Source: Bacilli bacterium
Lineage (GTDB): Bacteria; Bacillota_I; Bacilli_A; RF39; UBA660
Assembly (NCBI GenBank): GCA_028691955.1
Contig: JAQUYH010000003.1
Location: forward strand, 24,631 to 88,630
DNA length: 64,000 bases
Reading direction: 5' to 3'
The translations under genes and the position numbers were made by a program. Each line of letters begins with the position of its first letter. Positions within the stretch are counted from its first letter, which is position 1. The notes below the pieces were generated by a model. It was given only the letters and a program-made list of their open reading frames with translations, was not told the DNA's origin and did no database searches. Shown one piece after another: positions 1-8,299 of the stretch.

Positions 1-1001
1 ATGTTGCATTTGATTTGTTTGTTAGAAACTTTTCAGGTAATCAATATATTCAAGCTTTAAATGAACTTGACGAAGAAGCTATATATTTAACTACTAATTC
101 TGCTGTAACAGTAGCTGCTGATGGAGTAGCTAATACTGGTATTGAAAATTCAGTGAGAGTAGCTTTTGCTCAAATTGGACGTGTTAGTGGCTTTACTACA
201 GATGTTCCTACAATTACTGGTATTACTTGTGCTACTGATGCTACAGTAACAGGTATTTGTAGAACAGCTCAAATTTGGGAACCAAATGATACTGACCATA
301 CAACTAATGCTATTAGTTGGTATGATACTTCTTGTGTTGCTAGAACTGGGGCAAATGTTACCTTAGATGCATCTTATTCTGGAGATTGTGGTACAGTTGC
401 TAATGGAACTGCATATCCTACATATGCTATCAGTACAGCTATTAGTTCTGCAGACAATGTAGATGTTTATGATGGTCTTGAGTATAACACTTATACTTCA
501 TCTGCTAAATTATTTGCTTATCCATATTTTACGGATACTATGAAAGATTTAACAGGAACTGATCGTCCTACATTTATAACTCTTGCTCCAAATAGTATAA
601 CTAAAGTTAGAGTATATATTTATATTGAAGGACAAGACGTAGATAATTATGATTATGCTTCAATTGGTAAAAAAATTGCTGTTAATTTTGGTCTAACTAA
701 GGAAAGATTTATTGATACAGATATCAACTATACAGGACCTGATTTAGGGCCAATAGAGGATGTTACTAAACCAGTCATAACATTACTTGGTGATGAAACC
801 GTTAATGTAACGCTTGGAGAGGCTTATACTGATGCAGGAGCTACAGCATTAGATGATGTTGATGGAGATATAACTAGTGATATAGTTGTTGTTAATCCAG
901 TAAATGTTAATGAGGCTGGAACTTATACAGTTACTTATAATGTAACAGATTGGAACAATAATTCTGCTGTAGAGGTTACTAGAACAGTTATAGTTCAATA
1001 A
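1..1001 (+). CDS. Surface protein with C-terminal Ig-like (DUF5011-type) domain, 5' end cut by window
   Basis: This is the C-terminal part of a secreted surface protein. The frame is open from base 3 to the window edge, so the true start lies upstream. The first visible residues (VAFDLFVRN) match AFDLF in the next gene. The two also share EPND-DH, YPTY and a RVYIYIEGQDVD/RVYVWLEGQDVD block, so they are paralogues. The last 78 residues look like a bacterial Ig-like domain of the DUF5011 kind (KPVITLLGD, AYTDAGATALD, GTYTVTYNVTD); the next gene lacks this domain. A cell-surface structural or adhesive role is inferred. A hairpin terminator follows. The TTG at base 15 is not a credible start, because homology continues upstream of it. 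Confidence 0.8.
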   Translation, partial: VAFDLFVRNFSGNQYIQALNELDEEAIYLTTNSAVTVAADGVANTGIENSVRVAFAQIGRVSGFTTDVPTITGITCATDATVTGICRTAQIWEPNDTDHTTNAISWYDTSCVARTGANVTLDASYSGDCGTVANGTAYPTYAISTAISSADNVDVYDGLEYNTYTSSAKLFAYPYFTDTMKDLTGTDRPTFITLAPNSITKVRVYIYIEGQDVDNYDYASIGKKIAVNFGLTKERFIDTDINYTGPDLGPIEDVTKPVITLLGDETVNVTLGEAYTDAGATALDDVDGDITSDIVVVNPVNVNEAGTYTVTYNVTDWNNNSAVEVTRTVIVQ

Positions 1002-1010
1002 TGTAATTAT

Positions 1011-1043
1011 AAAGAGTAATCGATAATGGTTACTCTTTGTTCT
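1011..1043 (+). terminator. Intrinsic terminator after the first surface gene
   Basis: A 9-bp stem, AAAGAGTAA (1011-1019) with TTACTCTTT (1030-1038), is followed by a short T-rich run. The T tract is weak, so read-through into the next surface gene is possible. Confidence 0.55.
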
Positions 1044-1059
1044 TATAAGAAGGTGATTT

Positions 1060-2235
1060 ATGGAAAAAAAGAAGAAAGTAATTAAAAAAAATAGTAACAG
1101 CTTAAAGAAAAAAACAGCAGGCAAAAAAAAGACTGTAAAGAAGTCATCTGTTAAAAAGAAAATCCAAAAACAAGTTATTCAATTTGTTAGAATCAAAACA
1201 CCGGAAAATAAATTTAATTTTAAATTTCTTATTTTTCTTATGTTTTTAACTGGTGTCTTGCTTATCTTTTCTTCATATGCTTGGCTATCAGCTTCTTTAA
1301 ATGTTAAAGTTAAATTTTTTGATTTAGTTGTTTCAAGTGATAGTGGTTTATTTATTTCTTTAGATGGTATAACTTATTCTGATTCTGTGGAACTTAATGC
1401 TGATACAGTTGTAAGAGATTTAAAAGCTACTTATCCCAATAATACTAATCAATGGCCTTTAGGTGGCTTATGGCCTGTTTCTAGTAATGGTTTATATAGC
1501 TCAAATTCAGAAAAGTTTTCTGTATTTATTGGTGAAGTTGTTAAAAAAAGAGGCAGTGTGATAACTTCAAAGAAATATTTAAATACAGCACTAGGTGATG
1601 AAAAGGTTTCTAGTACTACTAATAAGTATATGGCTTTTGATTTGTTCTTAAAGAATGTCAGTGGTTCACCTTATAGTGACAATTTATATATTGATGATGG
1701 AACTGGTGTTGATTTTGCGGAAGATGTTGATGAAGATATTAAAGAAGATTTAAGAGGAGTTCTTAATTCTATAAGATTTGGTATTGTTAAAATTTCAAGT
1801 ACTTCCTCTAAATCTGATATAAATACTATTCAAAACCTTTCATGTAACAACAATTGTCAAATGGTTATTTATGAGCCAAATGATAAGGATCATTCAAATA
1901 TATCAATAGCAAAGGCAAAGGAGCTTGATATTAACTTAGTTGATGGTGAATATTATCCTACTTATGGAGTTATTAAAGAGGGGACATATCTGGAGATGGC
2001 TAATGGTCAAGATGGTTCTGGAATAGCTCTTGATACGGAGCACTTCAGTTTACAAAATACTATAAAATATGCTGATTTGGTTAATCCTATCTTTGATATT
2101 CCAAGTGGTGTGACAAAGTTTAGAGTTTATGTATGGTTAGAAGGACAGGATGTTGATAGTTTAGCAACAACTTCTAAGGGTGCTTCTATTATATTAGCTC
2201 TTAACTTCTTAAAAGATTTAGCCGGTTATGAATAA
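1060..2235 (+). CDS. Lysine-rich, membrane-spanning SipW-dependent-type surface protein
   Basis: A 391-residue protein. The first 55 or so residues are extremely basic (runs of KKKK and KKSSVKKK). A hydrophobic helix follows (about 57-75), ending in SSYAWLSAS, which resembles the AYF-like motif after the hydrophobic core of SipW-dependent signal peptides. The exported part is paralogous to the preceding gene (AFDLF, EPND-DH, YPTY, EGQDVD) but lacks its terminal Ig domain. The start is supported by the site AGAAGGTGAT just upstream. The long poly-lysine n-region is unusual for a signal peptide; it may bind acidic lipids or a cytoplasmic partner, which is inference. A terminator begins at its stop codon. 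A surface or matrix role is likely; the exact function is unknown. Confidence 0.75.
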   Translation: MEKKKKVIKKNSNSLKKKTAGKKKTVKKSSVKKKIQKQVIQFVRIKTPENKFNFKFLIFLMFLTGVLLIFSSYAWLSASLNVKVKFFDLVVSSDSGLFISLDGITYSDSVELNADTVVRDLKATYPNNTNQWPLGGLWPVSSNGLYSSNSEKFSVFIGEVVKKRGSVITSKKYLNTALGDEKVSSTTNKYMAFDLFLKNVSGSPYSDNLYIDDGTGVDFAEDVDEDIKEDLRGVLNSIRFGIVKISSTSSKSDINTIQNLSCNNNCQMVIYEPNDKDHSNISIAKAKELDINLVDGEYYPTYGVIKEGTYLEMANGQDGSGIALDTEHFSLQNTIKYADLVNPIFDIPSGVTKFRVYVWLEGQDVDSLATTSKGASIILALNFLKDLAGYE

Positions 2236-2264
2236 AAATCCTATAAGGATTTTTTCTTTTTTTA
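2235..2264 (+). terminator. Intrinsic terminator
   Basis: The stem AAAATCCT/AGGATTTT (2235-2242 with 2246-2253) has a 3-nt loop and is followed by a T-rich run. It begins on the last base of the upstream stop codon. Confidence 0.8.
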
Positions 2265-2273
2265 ATCTATTTA

Positions 2274-2282
2274 TGATATAAT
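2274..2282 (+). promoter_or_regulatory. Extended -10 promoter for the GLUG-protein operon
   Basis: TGATATAAT is an extended -10 (TG, one base, TATAAT at 2277-2282). It lies just after a terminator and 28 bases before the next start codon. No good -35 is visible. Confidence 0.55.
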
Positions 2283-2309
2283 AGTTATGATAATAGGAGT
2301 AGTGATTCT

Positions 2310-5300
2310 ATGCAGAATATTAACTTAAAAGATAATAAAAAGATAGCATTAATTATTTTAGTTATAGTTTTTATTTTATTTAATATTGGGACAAATACTT
2401 TTGCAAGATTTAAAAATAGAACTTCTATTGTAAGTGTTGTAGAGTGGGATGGAACGGTCGCTACTTCTTATAAAGATGGTGATGGTAGTGAAAATGATCC
2501 TTATGTTATATCGAATGGTTCTGAATTAGCTTATTTTAGCTTAAATTTAGAGACAAATAACTATAGTAATACGTACTTTGTATTAAGTAGTGATATTGCT
2601 TTAAATGAAGGAAGCTTTGTTTATAATGAAGGTTATTTAGAATATATATTAGATGGAACTACATATTATGTTGATTTATCAAGTAATAATTATTATTTGG
2701 AATCTGATTTTTCAGGAAATGTAATTGGCTCTTTAAACATTATTAATCCATTAGATAATTTTGATGGATATTTTGATGGTAAATCTTTTTCTGTATATGG
2801 CTTTTATTTAAATAACTTAGAATATGCTGGATTATTTACTAATTTGATTGGAAGTGTTAGTAATTTATATGTTGAGAATGCTTTTATAAATGGCGGTAGA
2901 GTTTCTGGTGGGGTTGTGTCTAATGCTACTGGTGCTTCTATTAGTAACGTTTTATTTAATGGATACGTAGTTGGTGAAAGCATTCTTAGTAATACTACTT
3001 TGAACTTTGATATATCAGTTAGTGATATTAATTTGTCTTCTACTTTGACAGAGACTGTTATTGATTTATCTAATAATGAGTCATTTTTGAATTCGGAAAT
3101 TGTATCAACTTCTATATCTGGAGATTATATTATTAATAATTCCACAGAAGAAAATACAACTATTACAATTAATGGTGAGGCGGTAACAGGAGGAAGTTTT
3201 AATATTGATTTGGGTACTAGTATTTTAGATAATGTATCTTGTATAACTATGGGTGAAGAAGGTGCATCTATTACATTTTCTAATGTTCAGTATAATGTTG
3301 TTTACAAATATTCAGTAGCTGGTGGGATTATTGGTTATAGCGAAGGTAGTATTTTAAATAATGTCGTTAATAAAGGTAGTATATATGGATATTCAGTATC
3401 GGGTGGCGTTATTGGTGTCGCAACAGATTCTTTAGTTTTAAATCGTAGTTATAATATGGGAGAAGCTGATAGTTATTATAGCTCAGGTGGAGTTATTGGT
3501 AATGTTGATAAGTTAAATAGTAGTGATTTTTATAATATTTATAATATAGGAAGCGGTTCTTTAGGTAGTATTATTGCTAATATAAATGATTCTACCTTGG
3601 CAATTAATGATTCGTTTAATCCATTAAATACGTATTCAATTTATTCTATAAACAATTCTAATGTAAGTATTAGTAACGTGTATATTTTAACTTCTTCATC
3701 TTTTGCTTATAGTGGTAGTGTTACAGGCACACCAATAGAAACAACAATAACCAATTTTTATGATGAAACGTATATGAATAACAATGTGAACTTTGATTCA
3801 TTTATTAGTTTTGATGATTTAAGTACTAATAATTCTAATGTTTGGGTTTATGAAGCTGATAGTTTTCCAATTCTTTATTTAGATGATATCAATAATCCGA
3901 TAGCTAATTTGAATGCTAATGTTTATAGTTGGAATAATTTGAGCTTTGATTTAAATCCCATAAAATTAAATACGAATATTACTTTTAATATTGAAGGGGT
4001 TAGTGAGTTAAAACCAATTAAAGAGTCATATTATTATATAAGTAATTATAGTACTCCTTTAACACAAGTAGAAATTGATAATATTTCTTGGACTAGTTAT
4101 AGTGATATTGTTCAAATAACTAGTGAAGGAACGTATGTAATATATGTCAAAATAGTTGATTATGATGATGAAGTGACTTATATAAATTCAGATTTGTTAA
4201 TACTAGATTTAACTGGTTCGGTTATTAATATTAGTCTTGATAATGAAGAATGGAATTCTAAAACAGAAGATTTATCATATTATTATATTAATCAAAGTAA
4301 AGATATTACAGTTAGTGCGATAGATGATTTGTCAGGAGTAGATACTGTAGAGTATTATATTACTGATTCTATACTAACTAGTGGAGAGTTAGATTTACTT
4401 GATACTGGGCTTTGGAATACTTATGATAATGGTATTTCAATAGATACTGAAGGAAAATATATAGTTTATGTAAAAGTGATTGATAATGTTGGCTATATAA
4501 CATACGTTAATAGTGATTTTATAGTATATGATGGTTATTATGAAGATAGTATTATAGTTGGTAAAAATGAAGATAATTATAGTGGGCATTTACCTATAGT
4601 AACAGATAAGTCTAGCCTTACTTTTAATTTTTCTTATAGCGCAGAATCTTATGAAATGGTTAATCCAGTACATAAAATTAAATCTAGTATGTTGTTACCT
4701 ATAGGAACTAAGTTAACCTTAATTGATAATATTAATTCTAAAACTTATATTTATACAATTGGTACAAGTGAAGATATATATGGTTATGGTACTAGCTGCG
4801 CTGGATTAGATAATTGTAGTTTGGAAGCAACTTATTTATTATCTACATTTTATCAGGTAGGAACGAATAGTAGTGTTAAAAATTATGTTGATGATTCTTA
4901 TTATTCTTTAGGATCTATTGTTGAAGACTTTACTATTAATGTTGATTTTTCAAATACTTCGATTGACTCAAATTTGGAAAATGAATATATTTATTTAAGC
5001 GTATCGGATGATGAAAGCTTAAATGATAGGAAAACATTATTAAGTAATATAAAATATTATAATGTTTATTATTTGGTTAATGAGCTATCTACTAAAGCTA
5101 CACTTAGTTTATCTAGCGAATATAGTGATACAATTTATTTGAATAATGAAGGCATTGAAAATATTGATATAGAGAGTAGCTTGGATTATACTTTAATTGA
5201 TTATAATGATATTGTTGATACAACATATGAAGATAAATATAATTGTTTGCTTATTAAATTAGTCGATTCAGAAGGAACTATAGTAACAAAGGACAATCTT

Positions 5301-5957
5301 CAAAATGTTAAATTTAAAGTGGGAGAAACTGAATATTATATAAGTGACGATGATATGTTTCATGTTGTTTTAGATGACTCATTTGAATTAGGGGATTATA
5401 TTTTATCAATGATTAAATATAACGGTAATGGAACGCTAGAAAATGGTGACTATTATTTAAAAATACAAAATTATGCTTCATATGATGGCATTTCTTATGA
5501 TGATATTGGAAGTGATGTAGTTACTATACCAGTTATTGTATCCAATAATGAGTATTTAACTAATTATGCTTTTGATGTTATTATGTCTACAAATATTTTA
5601 TATAAAGAAGATGTTAGTTCAACGATACATTTTGATGTTTTACAAAATGGGGATTTAGAAAGCCCCAGTATTAAGGTTTCAATGTACAGGAAAACTAATT
5701 TAACTGCTTATAATCAAGATTATTCAGTTGTTAATTTACAAACTTATACTTCAAATGGATTAATTTATTACATAGATAACGTTTATACTATATTTGCTTC
5801 GCCTATAAGTTATACTGGTTATAATGATTCATATAATTTATTAGATTTAGTAATGCTTAATGATTTATTAGATAATACAGGGTATAAATTTGTTTTTGAC
5901 TTATATGATGGGGACGAGAAAGTTGGAACAATTAGTAAATATTTTATAGTTAGGTAG
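2310..5957 (+). CDS. Giant GLUG-repeat surface protein with Ig-like domains
   Basis: A 1215-residue exported protein. One N-terminal helix (about 12-29) ends in NTFARFKNR, which fits the SipW-dependent signal pattern. The region around 57-420 resembles the beta-helix/GLUG architecture: a GDGSENDPYVI opening, then repeated GG-hydrophobic-G units such as SGGVVSNA, AGGIIGYS, SGGVIGVA and SGGVIGNV. Two related modules follow (about 545-635 and 640-745), each with YYI followed later by the block EG-Y-V-YVK-VD and YINSD/YVNSD. The C-terminal 450 residues are rich in Asn, Ser, Asp and Tyr and are unassigned. No LPXTG sorting motif or C-terminal helix is seen, so retention would rely on the N-terminal helix or on assembly. 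The start follows an AGGAG site. It is first in a three-gene operon with two small SipW-type proteins. The role is probably adhesion or matrix, by inference. Confidence 0.75.
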   Translation: MQNINLKDNKKIALIILVIVFILFNIGTNTFARFKNRTSIVSVVEWDGTVATSYKDGDGSENDPYVISNGSELAYFSLNLETNNYSNTYFVLSSDIALNEGSFVYNEGYLEYILDGTTYYVDLSSNNYYLESDFSGNVIGSLNIINPLDNFDGYFDGKSFSVYGFYLNNLEYAGLFTNLIGSVSNLYVENAFINGGRVSGGVVSNATGASISNVLFNGYVVGESILSNTTLNFDISVSDINLSSTLTETVIDLSNNESFLNSEIVSTSISGDYIINNSTEENTTITINGEAVTGGSFNIDLGTSILDNVSCITMGEEGASITFSNVQYNVVYKYSVAGGIIGYSEGSILNNVVNKGSIYGYSVSGGVIGVATDSLVLNRSYNMGEADSYYSSGGVIGNVDKLNSSDFYNIYNIGSGSLGSIIANINDSTLAINDSFNPLNTYSIYSINNSNVSISNVYILTSSSFAYSGSVTGTPIETTITNFYDETYMNNNVNFDSFISFDDLSTNNSNVWVYEADSFPILYLDDINNPIANLNANVYSWNNLSFDLNPIKLNTNITFNIEGVSELKPIKESYYYISNYSTPLTQVEIDNISWTSYSDIVQITSEGTYVIYVKIVDYDDEVTYINSDLLILDLTGSVINISLDNEEWNSKTEDLSYYYINQSKDITVSAIDDLSGVDTVEYYITDSILTSGELDLLDTGLWNTYDNGISIDTEGKYIVYVKVIDNVGYITYVNSDFIVYDGYYEDSIIVGKNEDNYSGHLPIVTDKSSLTFNFSYSAESYEMVNPVHKIKSSMLLPIGTKLTLIDNINSKTYIYTIGTSEDIYGYGTSCAGLDNCSLEATYLLSTFYQVGTNSSVKNYVDDSYYSLGSIVEDFTINVDFSNTSIDSNLENEYIYLSVSDDESLNDRKTLLSNIKYYNVYYLVNELSTKATLSLSSEYSDTIYLNNEGIENIDIESSLDYTLIDYNDIVDTTYEDKYNCLLIKLVDSEGTIVTKDNLQNVKFKVGETEYYISDDDMFHVVLDDSFELGDYILSMIKYNGNGTLENGDYYLKIQNYASYDGISYDDIGSDVVTIPVIVSNNEYLTNYAFDVIMSTNILYKEDVSSTIHFDVLQNGDLESPSIKVSMYRKTNLTAYNQDYSVVNLQTYTSNGLIYYIDNVYTIFASPISYTGYNDSYNLLDLVMLNDLLDNTGYKFVFDLYDGDEKVGTISKYFIVR

Positions 5958-5964
5958 GTATGTT

Positions 5965-6504
5965 ATGAAAGGAAAAATTTTAATAATTATTGGGATTTCT
6001 ATGACTTTATTATTTACCGTAGGAATTACTTATTCTTATTTTCAAAGCAATACTGGAATGTTTGCTAACGAAAATATTGCAAAGTTTATTTTTAATGCTG
6101 ATAGTTTAGATGAGCTTTGTATTGATTTATCTGATTTAAAACCAGGCGATACTAAATCATATGATTTTTCTATTACAAATTCAATGGATACAAAAGTAAG
6201 TGATGTTAATGTTCAATATCAGTTAATTATAAAAACATATCATTTAATGCCTATAACTATTAAGCTTTATAGTGTTGTAACAGAGGAAGAAACTTTGATT
6301 ATGAATTGTGATGAAACTTATAGTAGAAATGAAAACAATGAGCTTTTATGTTCAACTGATAATTTTGATTTAACTTACAATAATTCTGCTTTAAATGATT
6401 ATAGATTAGTTATAGAGTTTCCTTCTACTTATGATGATCCGGTGTATGCTAATTTAACTGATTTTATTGATATCGAAGCTAATAGTTGGCAAAAAATAGA
6501 ATAG
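5965..6504 (+). CDS. TasA/camelysin-like SipW-dependent secreted protein
   Basis: A 179-residue protein starting 7 bases after the upstream stop. The N-terminal helix (about 4-22) ends in GITYSYFQSN, closely resembling the TYAYFSD end of TasA/CalY signal peptides. After it come a short mature N-terminus, LSDLKPGDTKSYDFSITN (like the LKPGD-x-FxxxN segment of TasA-family strands) and a beta-rich remainder. TasA-family proteins build extracellular fibres after cleavage by SipW. The context (three SipW-type peptidases within 8 kb) supports that class. Two cysteines in the second half could pair. Specific fibre formation is inferred. Confidence 0.7.
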   Translation: MKGKILIIIGISMTLLFTVGITYSYFQSNTGMFANENIAKFIFNADSLDELCIDLSDLKPGDTKSYDFSITNSMDTKVSDVNVQYQLIIKTYHLMPITIKLYSVVTEEETLIMNCDETYSRNENNELLCSTDNFDLTYNNSALNDYRLVIEFPSTYDDPVYANLTDFIDIEANSWQKIE

Positions 6505-6515
6505 GAGTGATATAG

Positions 6516-7412
6516 TTGAAACTAAGTAAAACTAAAATAAATATATTAATATTATTAATTGTTTCTTTGTTATTTACGATGACATTTAGTTATGCTAAAT
6601 ACGCTTCTAATTTAGTAAAGGACTATTATTTGAAATCAAAGGGTTTTTATTTTTATAGTGATTATTTAGATATTATTCCTGTTAATAATTCTAATAATGC
6701 ATGGGATTATGAGGCAATAAGTTTTAATATTAGAAATAATTTAAATGATAGTGTAGCAAGTGATTATGATATAAGTTATACGGCGAGTTGTTCTATTGAA
6801 GGAGTTTCGGAAACAGACGTGGTTTGTAATATGTATAATTCATCAACAGACATATATAATGGAATTATAAGTAGTGTGAAAGCTTGTATTAATGAAACTT
6901 CTGATTTAGTTGATGTTTCTTCTTATACAGAAGAAGAGTGTAATAATGGCGGTTATCTTTATAAGAGTATTAAGAATGAAGTCAATCTTTATTTTGATAT
7001 AGATTTAGTTAATCAAAGTTATATCATTACTGATTTAATAGTTGATGTTGATGTAGTAAGTACTAGTCCTTATAGCAAAACAATAAGTGGGAAATTTTAT
7101 ATACATAAAGATAACGATCAATTAATAGTAGTTAATATGAATGATTATAGTAATTATGATAGGTTAAATTTATATAATTCATCAGATACTTCTAAATGTA
7201 TTCAAGTTAGTTGGAATACTAGTAAGTTTTTAATAGATAATCCTTATTCTGATTTTCCAAATTATTTAACTGATACAAATAACTATATTAATGAGTTTAA
7301 AATTATGTTGGAAGCAAATACTAGTATCAGTTATGTTTTTTATAAAAATAGTTTTTCTTCTACTTATACTATAGATGATTTCAACATTTTAGAAGATTGT
7401 ACTATTGAGTGA
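6516..7412 (+). CDS. SipW-dependent-type secreted protein, TTG start
   Basis: A 298-residue exported protein beginning with TTG, supported by the site TAGGAGTGA at normal distance. The helix (about 8-27) ends in FSYAKYASN, the same AYF-like motif as its neighbours. The mature part is rich in Asn, Ser, Asp and Tyr with several cysteines and shows no domain I can name. It is last in the operon that starts with the GLUG protein and ends with a TGA stop, one sign that the standard code is used. A surface or fibre component is likely. Confidence 0.65.
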   Translation: MKLSKTKINILILLIVSLLFTMTFSYAKYASNLVKDYYLKSKGFYFYSDYLDIIPVNNSNNAWDYEAISFNIRNNLNDSVASDYDISYTASCSIEGVSETDVVCNMYNSSTDIYNGIISSVKACINETSDLVDVSSYTEEECNNGGYLYKSIKNEVNLYFDIDLVNQSYIITDLIVDVDVVSTSPYSKTISGKFYIHKDNDQLIVVNMNDYSNYDRLNLYNSSDTSKCIQVSWNTSKFLIDNPYSDFPNYLTDTNNYINEFKIMLEANTSISYVFYKNSFSSTYTIDDFNILEDCTIE

Positions 7413-7449
7413 TTTTATTGTAAAATATCTATAATTATTGTTATCTTTG

Positions 7450-7478
7450 TTGATATGATTTTCTAAATATGTTATTAT
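7450..7478 (+). promoter_or_regulatory. Promoter of the degenerate signal-peptidase gene, with AT-rich dyad
   Basis: TTGATA (7450-7455), 17 bases, then TATTAT (7473-7478) preceded by TG at the extended -10 position. The -10 lies inside an inverted repeat CTAAATA (7463-7469) / TATTTAG (7481-7487). A second direct copy of AGTATTTAG lies 31 bases downstream of the first (7479-7487 and 7510-7518). This arrangement suggests regulator binding; the regulator is unknown. Confidence 0.55.
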
Positions 7479-7523
7479 AGTATTTAGTAAGATATTAATA
7501 ATACAACAAAGTATTTAGAAAGG

Positions 7524-7542
7524 AATCTAATTTTATTAGATT
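7524..7542 (+). promoter_or_regulatory. Hairpin between upstream SD-like site and start codon
   Basis: A perfect 8-bp hairpin AATCTAAT-TTT-ATTAGATT lies between AAAGGA (7519-7524) and the ATG at 7553. A weaker AGG (7543-7545) sits at normal distance from the ATG. The hairpin could bring the stronger site close to the start or tune translation; this is inference. Confidence 0.45.
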
Positions 7543-7552
7543 AGGCAAGAAA

Positions 7553-8200
7553 ATGAAAAAGGTATTTAAAGTTATTAAAAAAATTATATTGGGAATTTTA
7601 GGAGTTATATTTTTTGGATTTGCTATTATAATGACTATTTTATTACTTGGCATGAATGATTATGGGGTTTCACAGTTTGGAAATACTTCTCTTGTAATTA
7701 TTCCAAGCGATATATCATCTGATAATTATACTAAAGGAGATTTAGTTGTTGTTGAAAGTAAAAAAATTGGTCAATTAAATGTAGGAGACGAAATTTTTAC
7801 TTATAAGTTAGATGGAAGCGGAGCTGTTTATATTCAATTAGGTGAAATTGGGGAAGTACATACGGATGAAGATGCTGTTACTTTTGTAAATGGAGACACA
7901 TATTCTATGAAATTTGTGGCTGGTATTGCAACTGATAAATATAGTAATTTAGGAACTTATATGTCTATTATTGAATCAAAATGGGGATTTTTGTTTATTG
8001 TATTAGTACCAAGTTTCTTAATGTTTGTTTGGGAATTCTATGCTTTAGTTATTGAAATTAAATATGGAAAAGAAGAAGATTATGTTGACGTTCCTGTCGA
8101 AGTTGTTAAAGAAAAAATAGCTGAGATTCCTGTAGAAAAGATGGAAGAAGCTTTAAAAGAGGAAGAAGAAAAGTCTTTGAAAGAAGAAGAAAAAGAGTAA
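7553..8200 (+). CDS. Degenerate SipW-type signal peptidase homologue (probable pseudoenzyme)
   Basis: A 215-residue membrane protein with the layout of SipW: an N-terminal helix (about 10-33), a short extracytoplasmic beta domain, a second helix (about 143-168), then an acidic/basic tail ending in KEEEEKSLKEEEKE. The extracytoplasmic part aligns by eye with the active paralogues at 8300 and 12985. GNTSLVI (Ser46) falls where GSM-P carries the catalytic serine, KGDLVVVE matches AGDWIIVK, and VNGDTYSMKFVAGI matches TKGDAN...IVGRV. The THRV/THQV segment with the catalytic histidine is replaced by VYIQLGEI. It therefore probably cannot cleave and may act as a chaperone, scaffold or regulator for its paralogues (inference). 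It has its own promoter and terminator. Confidence 0.6.
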   Translation: MKKVFKVIKKIILGILGVIFFGFAIIMTILLLGMNDYGVSQFGNTSLVIIPSDISSDNYTKGDLVVVESKKIGQLNVGDEIFTYKLDGSGAVYIQLGEIGEVHTDEDAVTFVNGDTYSMKFVAGIATDKYSNLGTYMSIIESKWGFLFIVLVPSFLMFVWEFYALVIEIKYGKEEDYVDVPVEVVKEKIAEIPVEKMEEALKEEEEKSLKEEEKE

Positions 8201-8225
8201 AGATATATTTTATATATCTTTTTTT
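8199..8225 (+). terminator. Intrinsic terminator overlapping the stop codon
   Basis: The stem AAAGATATA/TATATCTTT has a 5-nt loop and is followed by Ts. Its 5' arm contains the end of the TAA stop. It separates this gene from the downstream five-gene operon. Confidence 0.8.
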
Positions 8226-8299
8226 AATTCTATTGTAAATGAATGTTGGTTGTGGTAAAATTTATATATACTAGTGTCTTGTAAGTAAGGATGATATAT

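Noticed and set aside
849..1124. 91-codon reverse-strand open frame over the first intergenic region
   Set aside because: It runs antisense to the Ig domain and the poly-lysine coding region, giving a Phe/Ile/Asn-rich artefact without a ribosome-binding site.
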